Shown piece after piece: positions 53,479-62,685 of a stretch of DNA of 64,000 nucleotides. Where the stretch lies: assembly GCF_900156045.1 (NCBI RefSeq), contig NZ_FTMX01000003.1:62001-126000 (forward strand), given 5' to 3'. The DNA comes from Peribacillus simplex. GTDB lineage: Bacteria; Bacillota; Bacilli; Bacillales; DSM-1321. Position numbers and translations under genes: made by a program. The notes beneath the pieces are model-generated. The model did not search any database. It was given only the letters and a program-made list of their open reading frames with translations, and was not told the DNA's origin. Position 1 is the first letter of the stretch. Each line of letters opens with the position of its first letter.

Positions 53479-54579
53479 CTATTTTAATTTAGGATAAGCC
53501 GTGATGCGTATGTCCTCGCCAAACGTTTCCACGCCAGAGAAGGAAACATCCATCGCTTCATCCATCGTATCCACATTCATTCCAGTAAACGGTGTTAATG
53601 AGTTTCTTCCGCCCAATAGTTTAGGGGCTATATATATCAAGTATTTATCGATGAGCCCTTCCCTAAGGAAAGAGGCATTCACTTCGCTTCCGCCTTCCAG
53701 CAAGACATCCGTAATCCCCTTTTTATACAGCTCTTCCATCAAAGCCCTTAGATTCAGTCCCGTCTCGTTTTTGGGGACGAAAATGAATTCGATCCCTTTT
53801 TCACGTAATAGGTTTAATTTATCCGCAGGTGCATTTTCCTGCGTTACGATCAAGGTTTTCGCATCTGATACTTGTACAACATTGGCATCCAAGGGAACCC
53901 GTAATTCACTGTCTAAAATGATCCGCACCGGATTTTCCCCTCCGCCCTCCGGTAGTCTGGTCGTCAGTGATGGATCATCGGCCAATACTGTCCCGATACC
54001 AACAAGAATGGCATCCACCTCATCACGGAGCAAATGAACGGAGTGACGTGATTCTTCCCCTGTTATCCATTTTGAATGGCCTGTGTGAGTTGCAAGTTTT
54101 CCATCAAGCGTCATCGCATACTTCGATATGACAAATGGACGATTCGTGAGCATATTGTGAATGAAACGCTCATTCAGCCTTTGTGCTTCCTTTTCCAGGA
54201 TGCCAACTTCCACTTCAATGCCCGCATCCTTTATGATCGATATCCCTCTGCCGGCCACTTCCGGATTCGGATCCTGAGTAGCCACAACAACTCTTCGCAC
54301 ACCTGATTCTTTCACCAAATTTGCACAAGGAGGTGTCTTTCCATAATGGGAACAAGGCTCAAGAGTCACATATAGCGTTGCACCTTCTGCATACTCACCA
54401 GCCATTTTGAAAGCATGTACTTCCGCATGCGGTTCACCCGCTTTACGGTGGATTCCTGTCCCGGCTATCACACCGTCTTTGACTATGACTGCACCGACCA
54501 CTGGATTCGGATTCGTCTTTCCTTTTGCACTGGCCGCCAAATCCAGTGCCAGCTTCATGTAATATTGATCATCATTCAT
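53479..54579 (-). CDS. ribD: RibD: pyrimidine deaminase/reductase
   Basis: 366 residues from the ATG at 54579, with AAGGAGA eight bases upstream. The deaminase domain (1-145) has HAE (51-53) and PCSHYGKTPPC (C76, C85) as zinc ligands. The reductase domain follows, with KYAMTLDGKLATHTGHSKWITG and VLADDPSLTTRLP. Both steps convert diaminohydroxyphosphoribosylaminopyrimidine to 5-amino-6-ribitylaminouracil phosphate. Thirteen bases after the cyclohydrolase gene. Confidence 0.95.
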   Translation of the reverse strand: MNDDQYYMKLALDLAASAKGKTNPNPVVGAVIVKDGVIAGTGIHRKAGEPHAEVHAFKMAGEYAEGATLYVTLEPCSHYGKTPPCANLVKESGVRRVVVATQDPNPEVAGRGISIIKDAGIEVEVGILEKEAQRLNERFIHNMLTNRPFVISKYAMTLDGKLATHTGHSKWITGEESRHSVHLLRDEVDAILVGIGTVLADDPSLTTRLPEGGGENPVRIILDSELRVPLDANVVQVSDAKTLIVTQENAPADKLNLLREKGIEFIFVPKNETGLNLRALMEELYKKGITDVLLEGGSEVNASFLREGLIDKYLIYIAPKLLGGRNSLTPFTGMNVDTMDEAMDVSFSGVETFGEDIRITAYPKLK

Positions 54580-54592
54580 ACTATAGCTCTCC

Positions 54593-55342
54593 TTATACAA
54601 TCAAAGTTGGCTTCTTTTGGGGAATATGTCCAGACTTCTTAACCTTTGTATCCAGATAGAAACTATTATCTTCCGTCAAACCGCCCCAAAGCGGAATATG
54701 GTCCTTTGCCGCAAGTCCATGCTTCATGAGGGCGTCCAGCTTTTTCGGGTTGTTCGTGATTAATGTCACCGGATCCTCGCGCAGTTCGCTCAACACGCGA
54801 ATGGCTCCCTCGTAAGATCGCGTATCATCTTCGAATCCTAAAGCCTCATTCGCCTCGACCGTGTCATAACCCTCCTGCTGAAGCAAATAGGCAAGTGATT
54901 TGGAAAACAGGCCAATCCCTCTTCCTTCATGGTCTGCAAGGTAAAAGATGGCCCCGCACCCATGCTCGGCTATCATTTTCATCGATTGGTGGAGCTGGTA
55001 GCCGCAATCACAGCGTTTACTGCCGAAGATATCACCTGTGTGACAGATGCTATGCATCCGGACAAGTGCATCCCCCGAATTCTTAAAATCCCCATACACC
55101 AATACGGAGGATTGCTGTCCAAAAGCGAGGTTGGCTTCCGAAAGCGAATCAAGCACCGCTTCCTTGTCATTGTCCGCGCCGTCAAGCTGAAGCCATGTAT
55201 ACCATTGGAAAACCGTTGAGAAATCTCCTTGTTCAACAGGCAGGTTCACAGGTCCAACAAGACATATATCAGCTTTCCCCGGGGTTTTGATGATATTCAT
55301 TTTATCTATTAAAAGGTTTTTTGTTTCTTCGGTTATTTTCAT
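54593..55342 (-). CDS. ribA: GTP cyclohydrolase II
   Basis: 249 residues. A stand-alone cyclohydrolase: no DHBP synthase domain is fused, unlike RibBA. About 75 N-terminal residues precede the catalytic part with zinc ligands C100, C111 and C113 (SICHTGDIFGSKRCDCGYQL), DHEGRGIGLFSKSLAYLLQ and VTLITNNPKKLDAL. The usual RQEGRGIGL reads DHEGRGIGL. It opens GTP to the first riboflavin-pathway pyrimidine. It is the first gene of the operon and has a good sigma-A promoter, but no FMN riboswitch. Confidence 0.92.
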   Translation of the reverse strand: MKITEETKNLLIDKMNIIKTPGKADICLVGPVNLPVEQGDFSTVFQWYTWLQLDGADNDKEAVLDSLSEANLAFGQQSSVLVYGDFKNSGDALVRMHSICHTGDIFGSKRCDCGYQLHQSMKMIAEHGCGAIFYLADHEGRGIGLFSKSLAYLLQQEGYDTVEANEALGFEDDTRSYEGAIRVLSELREDPVTLITNNPKKLDALMKHGLAAKDHIPLWGGLTEDNSFYLDTKVKKSGHIPQKKPTLIV

Positions 55343-55368
55343 GTTAACATCACCTATTTTATAAATTT

Positions 55369-55459
55369 ATAGTGTGTCTTCTCCTTACTTTAGGTAAGTA
55401 AGTATATTACTATACACTATACCTGTCAATGAAGCAGTTTACAAATAATAGTGTGTCTT
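55369..55459. repeat. Direct repeats flanking the rib promoter
   Basis: ATAGTGTGTCTT occurs at 55369-55380 and 55448-55459, on either side of the promoter at 55401-55429. A related inverted half, ACACTATACC, lies in the promoter spacer. The arrangement suits a regulator that loops or blocks the promoter. Confidence 0.6.
55401..55429 (-). promoter_or_regulatory. Sigma-A promoter of the ribA-ribD operon
   Basis: On the minus strand TTGACA (55429-55424) is 17 bases from TATACT (55406-55401). The ribA ATG is about 60 bases downstream. Confidence 0.78.
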
Positions 55460-55599
55460 TGATCATAATTTTCAAGAAGTTTTTGGTGCATAAGAAAGGT
55501 CATTCACAAACCGCTATCATATCGGCTGGCCTTTATACATATTTTAACGTATAACGAAAACGTGTCTATAGACAGACCTAAGGAAAGGACGGAAACCTT

Positions 55600-55995
55600 T
55601 TGGAGGATTTCCCTTATTTTTTATATGACCCTATCCTATTTCCGCCTCGCGCCGGGGCAATGAATATGAATCGGGGACGGGAAGGAGCATTGCGCCCCTA
55701 CTCGGCACCCAATCCAGATCTGCTGGTTAAATCGGCAAAGACCTCGCAATCTTTAATGCTTGATGTAAAAAAGGTCATGGATACTTTAGCCACATCCAAA
55801 CCTTTCTCGAACCGGTTGATGACTGCTGCCCAAGCATCGCAAAAGAGTGTCGTGATCGATATGATCCGAAAGATAGGAATTACCAACGAACCTGATATCA
55901 CGTATAACCCCGATGGAATCCGGTTTGATTTCTATCCTAAAGCGGGGGAAGAAAATTGTCATATCATCGTCAGCTTGAAATGGAGGGATGTATAA
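55600..55995 (+). CDS. Protein of unknown function
   Basis: 131 residues from a TTG at 55600 with AAGGACGG seven bases upstream. A proline/aromatic-rich start (MEDFPYFLYDPILFPPRAG) is followed by a polar, helical middle (LMLDVKKVMDTLATSKPFSN) and a C-terminal strand (CHIIVSLKWRDV). No signal peptide or membrane helix. I do not recognise the family. The leader contains an AAAGGTCA/TGGCCTTT stem near 55496-55533 and the palindrome GTCTATAGAC near 55564. Confidence 0.65.
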   Translation: MEDFPYFLYDPILFPPRAGAMNMNRGREGALRPYSAPNPDLLVKSAKTSQSLMLDVKKVMDTLATSKPFSNRLMTAAQASQKSVVIDMIRKIGITNEPDITYNPDGIRFDFYPKAGEENCHIIVSLKWRDV

Positions 55996-56013
55996 CGTCC
56001 AGCACCTTTTGGT

Positions 56014-56043
56014 AAAAAAACCGAAGCCTATTTTCGGCTTCGG
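56014..56043 (-). terminator. Terminator of pepA
   Basis: On the minus strand CCGAAGCC pairs with GGCTTCGG around GAAAATA, followed by TTTTTTT. Confidence 0.85.
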
Positions 56044-56054
56044 AATATTTGGGT

Positions 56055-57560
56055 TCATCTTGTTTTCGTTTCAAAGGTTTCAACCAATAGTGCAAGCGTT
56101 CGTGCCATGACACCGGTAGCCCCTGCCGTGCACAATTCGGAGCTGCTCGAGGTTGTTGAAGTTCCGGCAATATCCAGGTGCACCCACGGTGTACCTTCAG
56201 CAAATTCGCCGATGAAGGCCCCGCCCATGATCGCATGTCCTGCCCCTCCAGGTGAATTATTCAAATCCGCTATTTTACTATTGCGTACCCGTTCTTTATC
56301 CTTTTCTGTAATCGGCAATCTCCAAATGGGCTCCCCGGCCTCCTCTGAAGCTTTGACCACTTGTTCATAGAATTCCGTGTCATTTGTCATTGCACCCGTC
56401 ATATCCATGCCCAGTGCCGTTATTACACCACCCGTTAAAGTGGCAACGTCAATAAGATAGTCAGCACCATGATGTTTAGCGTAAGTCATGGCATCCGCCA
56501 AAACCAGCCGGCCTTCCGCATCCGTATTCAATACCTCTATCGTCTTGCCGCTCATGGCAGTGATCACATCATCCGGCTTGAATGCATCACCGCTGATCAT
56601 GTTATCAGTGGAAGGAATGACAGCCACGACATTTTGATCCGGTCCTAATTCGCCGATAATTTCCATTGCACCTAAAACTGCTGCCGCACCGCCCATATCC
56701 GTCTTCATCCCAACGATTCCAGCCTTCGTTTTCAATGAGTATCCACCCGTATCGAATGTGATGCCTTTACCGACCAGGCCGATAACATCCTTCCATTCAT
56801 CCTTACCTTGATACTTCAGGACGATCATTTTCGGAAGCTCAACCGAACCTTTATTGACAGCAAGGAGTGCGCCCATTCCCAACTTGAGCATATCTCCCTT
56901 CTCGAGTATCTCCACTTCAAAACCATAACGTTCGCCCAAGGCTGATGAATAATCCGCCAAATCCGTGGAAGTCAGCAAATTGCCTGGTGTGTTGACCAAT
57001 GTTCTGGCTGAGTTCGTCGCCCTTCCGAAGATTCTCCCTACATGAAGCGCGGCACCGACCTCTTCTTGATCATATTCACTGTAAACCGTAATCGATTCGA
57101 GGCTTTTTTCGACCTGGTTCGATTTTTGCTTGTATCCGTCAAATTTATAGGAAGCAAGTTCGAAAGCCTCGGAACAAGCGTGCGCTGCGTCCAATGCATC
57201 CAGATCTTCAGTCGAGAATGTATCCAAAGCGATCGAAAGAGTCGTAATCTTGGAATCTTCAATCGTCTTACGCGCTTTTCCCAACGCTTCGCGGAGAGTT
57301 TCAAAGGATAGCTCCTTTTCCTTGCCTAACCCTACGAAAATCAATCTCTTTACGCCTAATTTACCTAATGTATGTATTTTGACCACCGATTTTTTCCTGG
57401 AAGAGATTTCTCCGGCCTTCACTAACTCTGTTAGCTGGCCGTCCAATCGTTCATCCGCATCTTTTCCTATGCCTGTAAATTTTACGGGTCTGTCAAATAC
57501 GCCTAGAACCAGGCATTCGTCAATCAAATCTATATTCAGGGAATCTTTTACTGTGAACAT
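56055..57560 (-). CDS. pepA: M17 leucyl aminopeptidase
   Basis: 501 residues. The C-terminal catalytic domain carries all metal and active-site residues: [10 protein letters not shown] (K265, D270), KTDMGGAAA (D288) and NTDAEGRL (D347, E349, R351). The N-terminal part is the usual macro-like domain. A di-zinc cytoplasmic enzyme that removes N-terminal residues from peptides; equivalent to YuiE. Own terminator; divergent from yuiD. Confidence 0.96.
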   Translation of the reverse strand: MFTVKDSLNIDLIDECLVLGVFDRPVKFTGIGKDADERLDGQLTELVKAGEISSRKKSVVKIHTLGKLGVKRLIFVGLGKEKELSFETLREALGKARKTIEDSKITTLSIALDTFSTEDLDALDAAHACSEAFELASYKFDGYKQKSNQVEKSLESITVYSEYDQEEVGAALHVGRIFGRATNSARTLVNTPGNLLTSTDLADYSSALGERYGFEVEILEKGDMLKLGMGALLAVNKGSVELPKMIVLKYQGKDEWKDVIGLVGKGITFDTGGYSLKTKAGIVGMKTDMGGAAAVLGAMEIIGELGPDQNVVAVIPSTDNMISGDAFKPDDVITAMSGKTIEVLNTDAEGRLVLADAMTYAKHHGADYLIDVATLTGGVITALGMDMTGAMTNDTEFYEQVVKASEEAGEPIWRLPITEKDKERVRNSKIADLNNSPGGAGHAIMGGAFIGEFAEGTPWVHLDIAGTSTTSSSSELCTAGATGVMARTLALLVETFETKTR

Positions 57561-57616
57561 TCTGCTACCTCCTCCATTCGATTACATTCATTATAACGAA
57601 ATCTTCAAAAATTTTC

Positions 57617-57761
57617 GAATAAGGCCCACGTAAATAATAATAAAAAGGGATATTGTTTAGAATGGGTGACTTTAGAGTAATAGTATAAGAAAGATCATAT
57701 TTTACTATTACCAGCAGGGAATCGACAGGACTGAATGGAACTAATAATAAGGGCCTTATTC
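57617..57761. repeat. Nested inverted repeats between pepA and yuiD
   Basis: Outer arms GAATAAGGCCC (57617-57627) and GGGCCTTATTC (57751-57761) are exact complements. Inside them GTAATAGTA (57677-57685) and TACTATTAC (57703-57711) are also exact complements. The whole could fold as a long structured RNA or mark a small insertion. No target duplication was found. Confidence 0.55.
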
Positions 57762-57829
57762 CGAGCAGGATGTATATACCCAGATATGGATTTCATCTTT
57801 ACTTATAACTAGAAAGAAGGCTGATACTC

Positions 57830-58312
57830 TTGGAATTATTACTCAACTTCCCTTTAATCGCAGCATTGATTGCCATCTTCTTTGCTCAATTCATTAAAGT
57901 GCCCATCCACTTCATAGCATTTCGTAAAGTGAACTGGTCACTCATTAACTCCACAGGCGGTATGCCAAGCTCCCACTCTGCGGCCGTGTCAGCCCTAACC
58001 GTAGCGGTAGGGATCGAAACCGGAATGGATTCCCCTGTATTTGCGGTTGCAGTGATCTTTGCAGTCATCACGATGTTCGATGCGACAGGAGTGAGACGGC
58101 AGGCAGGAGAACAGGCAGCCGTCTTGAATCAGCTCGTTACCGACTTCAATACTTTTGTCGAGCAGGCAAAGAACTGGCAGAAAAAGGAAGAGAAACAGAA
58201 ACAGCAACAATTAAAGGAACTGTTGGGCCATAAGCCAATCGAGGTATTTTTCGGAGCCTTGACCGGAGTATTCATTGCACTGGCACTTCACTTTTTCATC
58301 TTTCAAGGGTAG
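57830..58312 (+). CDS. yuiD: Divergent PAP2 family membrane protein YuiD
   Basis: 160 residues from a TTG at 57830 (AAGAAGG nine bases upstream). Four or so membrane helices; INSTGGMPSSHSAAVSALT and DATGVRRQAGEQAAVLN are the DUF212 signatures and resemble acid phosphatase motifs. A lysine/glutamine-rich loop precedes the last helix. Its stop lies nine bases before the next start. Confidence 0.93.
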   Translation: MELLLNFPLIAALIAIFFAQFIKVPIHFIAFRKVNWSLINSTGGMPSSHSAAVSALTVAVGIETGMDSPVFAVAVIFAVITMFDATGVRRQAGEQAAVLNQLVTDFNTFVEQAKNWQKKEEKQKQQQLKELLGHKPIEVFFGALTGVFIALALHFFIFQG

Positions 58313-58321
58313 GTGTTCAAT

Positions 58322-59110
58322 TTGAAAATAATCTCTCTTTGCCCCAGCAATACGGAACTATGCACATATCTAGGGATTGAAGATCAGCTGATCGCCATCG
58401 ATGACTACTCCGATTGGCCTGAAACCATTCAGCACCTTCCTAAGGTCGGGCCCGACTTATCAATCGACATCGATCATGTGGAATCACTAAAACCCGATTT
58501 GGTGCTGGCTTCGCTGAGTGTACCGGGCATGGAAAAAAATATTGAGGGGCTACAAGAACGGAACATCCCCCATATCATCTTCAACCCGCAATCACTTGAA
58601 GAAATCGCAAAAGATTTACTGACCTTGGGCGAAGCCATGGATCTTAAGGAAAAAGCGGAGGAACAGGCTGCCAAATTCCGTGATGCCATCCTTCAATATA
58701 AAAACGTCGCCGACAAAATCGAAACGAAGCCATCCCTGTATTGGGAATGGTGGCCTAATCCCTTATTCAGCCCAGGGGGAGTTAATTGGTTAACCGAGAT
58801 CAGCACGCTTGCGGGAGGATATAACCTTTTCGAAGATGTCGACATGGCCAGCATTCAAGTCACTTCCGAAGAGGTCCAAAAAAAGGATCCCGACCATATT
58901 TGCTTAGCGTGGGTCGGTGTCCCCTTACGAAAAGTAAACCCAGAGCTGGTCAAGAAACGGAAAGGGTGGACTGATATGAAGGCCGTCCGGGATAACAATA
59001 TTCATATCATGGAAGAACCATTATTTTGCCGGCCTTCCCCGCGTTTGCTGGATGGGCTTTCCAAATTGGCAAAGACCCTGCATCCTGAAGCCTACAAAAG
59101 CATGGCCTAA
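58322..59110 (+). CDS. Cobalamin-binding-like (BtuF fold) protein without signal peptide
   Basis: 262 residues from a TTG at 58322, with AGGTG six bases upstream; a GTG at 58313 is too close to that site. Two-lobed periplasmic-binding fold of the BtuF/FecB type: ISLCPSNTELCTYLG, DYSDWPE, VESLKPDLVLAS, YWEWWPNPLFSPGG. Secreted relatives have a lipoprotein signal; here the first strand begins at once, so the protein is cytoplasmic. It may bind a cobalamin-type ligand or another tetrapyrrole. Probably co-transcribed with yuiD. Confidence 0.82.
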   Translation: MKIISLCPSNTELCTYLGIEDQLIAIDDYSDWPETIQHLPKVGPDLSIDIDHVESLKPDLVLASLSVPGMEKNIEGLQERNIPHIIFNPQSLEEIAKDLLTLGEAMDLKEKAEEQAAKFRDAILQYKNVADKIETKPSLYWEWWPNPLFSPGGVNWLTEISTLAGGYNLFEDVDMASIQVTSEEVQKKDPDHICLAWVGVPLRKVNPELVKKRKGWTDMKAVRDNNIHIMEEPLFCRPSPRLLDGLSKLAKTLHPEAYKSMA

Positions 59111-59137
59111 GAGCGTCACAACTTAAACAGACAATCA

Positions 59138-59166
59138 AAAAGGCTGCCTCAATCGAGGCAGCCTTT
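59138..59166. terminator. Bidirectional terminator before yuiC
   Basis: AAAGGCTGCCTC pairs perfectly with GAGGCAGCCTTT around AATC. Confidence 0.9.
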
Positions 59167-59199
59167 CACCTTCACTTTCTCCGATTTGTCCATCAATCA

Positions 59200-59892
59200 T
59201 TAAAAAGCAAAGGAAGCTACATTCTCGTTCAATGTTTTCTCAGCGATTTTCGGCTTGAAAACCTGCTTGATCTTTGTTTCATTCAACTTGCTTAACTGTT
59301 CTTCAGATAACTCGCCATTCCCTTTTTGCACAACATATACTTCAAGGGTTTTCTTGCCCCAGTTCTCGTATACATCTTGTACCGTTTCGTAGTAAAGGTC
59401 CAGGTGGTTTCCTTTGATCGCACCACCCTTGTCCGCTACAACCCCATAGCCATACCCTGGAATCCAAAGGATGGTTCCGAGAGGGAATACGGCAAGATCG
59501 GCGGCAATGGTGGAAAACAGATCCCGTTTCACCTTCACCCCTGAATAAGTGATACCATAGGATGGGCTTTCCGGGTACTTTCCTGTCGATTCATACCCTG
59601 CTGTATATCCTGTAGCCAAAACTTCATGCTTCGGGTATTTCGAGAGCTCGATTGCCTCCGCTATCGTAGTGGGACCATTGCTCGTGGATGCCGATGCCAT
59701 TAGCGTTGCCACTTGACCTCCACTATGGATCGCTTTATATTCGAGACCAAGCATTCGATGTTGTCTCATTGCCTCTTCAAAAGGATGATCTTCAGGCATA
59801 GCCCCAAAAACATGATTTAAGGTTGATTCGATGGCCAAGATAAATAATATGATAATAGCAACCCTCAAAAATAATGCCTTTACAATCTTCAT
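59200..59892 (-). CDS. yuiC: 3D domain stationary-phase survival protein YuiC
   Basis: 230 residues from the ATG at 59892; AGAGGAG lies 14 bases upstream, a long spacing, but the upstream frame has no better start. One N-terminal membrane anchor or signal ([19 protein letters not shown]), then a 3D (three Asp) domain with [39 protein letters not shown]. YuiC-type proteins are lytic transglycosylase-like enzymes related to MltA and Rpf, active on cell wall. The MITE copy at 59990 is about 90 bases upstream. Confidence 0.9.
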   Translation of the reverse strand: MKIVKALFLRVAIIILFILAIESTLNHVFGAMPEDHPFEEAMRQHRMLGLEYKAIHSGGQVATLMASASTSNGPTTIAEAIELSKYPKHEVLATGYTAGYESTGKYPESPSYGITYSGVKVKRDLFSTIAADLAVFPLGTILWIPGYGYGVVADKGGAIKGNHLDLYYETVQDVYENWGKKTLEVYVVQKGNGELSEEQLSKLNETKIKQVFKPKIAEKTLNENVASFAF

Positions 59893-59980
59893 ATGTATTA
59901 ATTCCACTCCTCTCACAAGGATATTTGTTCCCTTTCCAGAGTGAAAGTATTCATAAAGCATGGAAAGAACCAATTTTTCT

Positions 59981-60217
59981 TACAAAAAAGGCTCTTTTCG
60001 TAAAGATTGTTGTTTTTAAAACGAAACGATTTAAGGTTGATTGGAGCGGAAGTGCGAGACTCCTGCGGGAGCAGCGGGACAGGTGAGACCCCACAGGCGT
60101 TTACGCCGAGGAGGCTCACCGCCCGCCCCGCGGAAAGCGAGCATCTGGAGGGGAAATCAACCACACCGCACTACTTGGTAAATAGCAATAAAGTATGCGA
60201 AAAAAGCCTACAAAGAA
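59981..60217 (+). mobile_element. MITE-like element, copy 2, with near-perfect 9-bp target duplication
   Basis: The element is 59990-60208 (219 bp). Flanking 9-mers TACAAAAAA (59981-59989) and TACAAAGAA (60209-60217) differ by one base. Terminal inverted repeats are GGCTCTTTTCGTA and, inverted, GGCTTTTTTCGCA. The GC-rich core pairs as GGTGAG/CTCACC with an inner GGCG-TTTA-CGCC hairpin. It is in the opposite orientation to copy 1 and lies in the upstream region of yuiC. Confidence 0.85.
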
Positions 60218-60250
60218 AGGACCGTTCATAAATGACGGCCCTTTCCATTA

Positions 60251-60568
60251 TCAAAACATTTGATATCCTTTTTTCCTTAGAACCCTGATAACCACACCCG
60301 CTAAAACCGCGCCAAGCAGCCCGCTTGATAAAATAATGATGTCTGCCGTATGAAGGGATGTAAGGTTCGTTCCAAGATTGGAAAAAGAGATTCCCGGATT
60401 TCTAAAATATTCTATTAGCTTTGTTTCATTGACAATGATGATGAAGACGATTGGAAATAAGATGACCATGATCCACGAAGAACGAAAGAGCATATTCAGC
60501 AAAAAGCCAATTCCGAAAAACAATATGAAAAATAAGAGTATTGAGATAATTAAAACAGGCAATGGCAT
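60251..60568 (-). CDS. yuiB: Membrane protein YuiB
   Basis: 105 residues from the ATG at 60568, the same length as YuiB. AAGGAGGG lies 12 bases upstream. Three membrane helices: PVLIISILLFFILFFGIGFLLN, WIMVILFPIVFIIIV and the last near IIILSSGLLGAVLAGVVI. Function unknown. yuiA, its usual neighbour, was not found. Confidence 0.9.
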   Translation of the reverse strand: MPLPVLIISILLFFILFFGIGFLLNMLFRSSWIMVILFPIVFIIIVNETKLIEYFRNPGISFSNLGTNLTSLHTADIIILSSGLLGAVLAGVVIRVLRKKGYQMF

Positions 60569-60675
60569 GTTATTCTTGACCCTCCTTAAAAGCGACACCT
60601 TTAGTTTACTGAAAAAATAATTGCTGCGTCAACGACTTATACCAAATAATACCGAAGAAAAGATAATTACCCAAA

Positions 60676-61155
60676 TCACATGAATAACTTATATGATGTA
60701 TATCCAAATTGATCTCCCGGATTCAACCCGTCGAGCATTGTTTGCATTCTTTCCTTTTTAAAAGCTAAAAGCTGTTCCAATAGTAAAGATTGCTTCCCCT
60801 CCTGCATGAGTAAATCAGGGTCATAAAATTTTGCTTCATATAATTCATCCAATTGAGCGGTTACTTCAAAACTGACCGGTTTAAGTAAAAATATCAACAT
60901 ATTATCACTTATATCCCCTTTGATGACTCCGCTTCTCACTCCTACAATGCCTTCAATTTCTGTTTGAATGCCCGTCTCCTCCAACACTTCCCTTACGACA
61001 GCTTCATCGACGGTTTCATCATTTTTGACAAAACCTGCCGGAAGCGACCATTGTCCTTTCAATCCGCCATACCTTTTATTCACGACCAGCCACTCACCTT
61101 TATCAGATATCACAAGGCCGGACACTGCCAGCCAAACATTTTTGCATCGTTCCAC
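60676..61155 (-). CDS. NUDIX hydrolase
   Basis: 159 residues from the GTG at 61155; a TTG one codon earlier is possible. The NUDIX box is intact: GFVKNDETVDEAVVREVLEETGI matches GX5EX7REUXEEXGU in segments (GFVKNDE, REVLEETGI). It hydrolyses a nucleoside diphosphate linked to another group. Substrate not predictable. Confidence 0.92.
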   Translation of the reverse strand: MERCKNVWLAVSGLVISDKGEWLVVNKRYGGLKGQWSLPAGFVKNDETVDEAVVREVLEETGIQTEIEGIVGVRSGVIKGDISDNMLIFLLKPVSFEVTAQLDELYEAKFYDPDLLMQEGKQSLLLEQLLAFKKERMQTMLDGLNPGDQFGYTSYKLFM

Positions 61156-61318
61156 CAAAATCCACTTCCCCTACATTCATTATAATTAGTGTAAACTCCA
61201 AACAGCAGAAGAATATGCGATGGTGCCAAAGGTATGCAGCTTCGTCATCCTTATCCCCATTATATTCCATATAAGAAAAGTGCATACTCCACTATGGCAC
61301 ACGAGATGCCAATGAAAA

Positions 61319-61347
61319 GGCCATTCAGGGACGCTCCCCAAATGGCC
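61319..61347 (-). terminator. Terminator of yumB
   Basis: GGCCATT-CA-GGG pairs with CCC-CA-AATGGCC around ACGCT; the minus strand continues TTTTCATT. About 20 bases past the stop. Confidence 0.75.
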
Positions 61348-61368
61348 ATTATTTATATACCGAAAAAA

Positions 61369-62583
61369 TTAAAGGACGTTGAATTTACCTTTTTTAGCAA
61401 CAAGGGATGCTCCGCCAATCAATAACAATGCTCTGTTATCAACCATTTTCTTCATGAATGATGCAGTCTTACCTGTAACTTTCTTACCAAAGACAACACC
61501 AATCGCGTTGTCTTCACCAAGTGAACATACCGTTCCTTTGTTTTCGAAAGTGAACGTTTCAAGGTCGCTTTCATTACGAACCAATTTAGTCAGGTTCTTC
61601 GCAATGACCTCACCTTGCTGCATGGCGATTTGGGCAGTAGGTGGATATGGACGGTTAATTTCCTCGTTGATGATCAAAGCGCAATCCCCCACGATGAAAA
61701 TATCGTCATGACCCGGTGCCCGCATGTCAAGGTTCACTTTGATGCGTCCGCGCATAGCTTCAAAACCGGAAGCCTCTATCACGGAGTTTCCACGTACGCC
61801 AGCTGCCCATACGACGGTCCCCGCTTTGATTTCTTCCACTTCATCTTCGCCTTTTGCCACGATGATGCCTTCGGGAGTCGCTCCCTTGATCGGTGTACCG
61901 ATCTTGAATTCCACACCTTTTTTCTCAAGGTAAGATACTGCATAATCCACCAATTCCGGATCGAAGCCAGGGAGGACGGCAGGTGCTGCCTCCACACAGT
62001 ACATACGGACCTTTTGGAAATCGATGTCGTATTCTTTACAAAGTTCCGGGACACGGTTAGCCAATTCGCCAAGGAATTCGATACCCGTAAATCCTGCTCC
62101 TCCAACAACGATCGTCAAGCGGTCTTCATTCTTCTCGGCCTCAGTACTGTACGTGGCGAATTGCAATTGGATATGGTCACGGATTTTTCGTGCAGTGTTC
62201 ACATTAGAGATAGAGAAAGCATATTCTTTTAGCCCTTGGATTCCGAATGTTTCCGATTCCGGTCCAAGTCCAATCACTAAATAATCATAAGAAATTTCGC
62301 CGTTTTCAAGGATGACTTTTTTGTTCTCTGTTTTCACTTCCAAAACAGAGTCCTGGATGAATTTAACTTTACTGTTAATGACACTTTTGATTGGATAGCG
62401 CACACGATCATGATGTAGAGTTCCAGCGGATGCTTCATGCAGCCATGTTGTTTCATAGTGGTAATCATTTTTGTTAACTAATACGATTTCTGCTTCATTT
62501 TGACCTAATGCCTTCTGTAAGCGAGTAACAGTCATCAATCCACCATAACCTGCTCCCAAAACAACGATTGTTGGCTTTTTCAA
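61369..62583 (-). CDS. yumB: Type II NADH dehydrogenase-like protein YumB
   Basis: 404 residues from a TTG at 62583, with AAAGGTGG ten bases upstream; the longer frame lacks a site. Two dinucleotide-binding domains: [16 protein letters not shown] for FAD at the start and [19 protein letters not shown] for NADH near the middle. The quinone-side QQGEVIAKN region follows. It transfers electrons from NADH to menaquinone without pumping. A Rex-like box lies about 100 bases upstream. Confidence 0.94.
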   Translation of the reverse strand: MKKPTIVVLGAGYGGLMTVTRLQKALGQNEAEIVLVNKNDYHYETTWLHEASAGTLHHDRVRYPIKSVINSKVKFIQDSVLEVKTENKKVILENGEISYDYLVIGLGPESETFGIQGLKEYAFSISNVNTARKIRDHIQLQFATYSTEAEKNEDRLTIVVGGAGFTGIEFLGELANRVPELCKEYDIDFQKVRMYCVEAAPAVLPGFDPELVDYAVSYLEKKGVEFKIGTPIKGATPEGIIVAKGEDEVEEIKAGTVVWAAGVRGNSVIEASGFEAMRGRIKVNLDMRAPGHDDIFIVGDCALIINEEINRPYPPTAQIAMQQGEVIAKNLTKLVRNESDLETFTFENKGTVCSLGEDNAIGVVFGKKVTGKTASFMKKMVDNRALLLIGGASLVAKKGKFNVL

Positions 62584-62685
62584 AAGTATTCGTCCACCTT
62601 TACGATATTTTCTTGTGATGCTTTCCATAACTAAAATATATTGTCTATCATATTAATTTCCATTATAAAAAGCACTCTTATACAT

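Noticed and set aside
55343-55600. FMN riboswitch ahead of ribA
   Set aside because: The conserved RFN-element blocks are not present; only a promoter and short repeats are seen.
61103-61425. Short reading frames between the NUDIX gene and yumB
   Set aside because: No ribosome sites and overlap with the yumB terminator; they look like chance frames.
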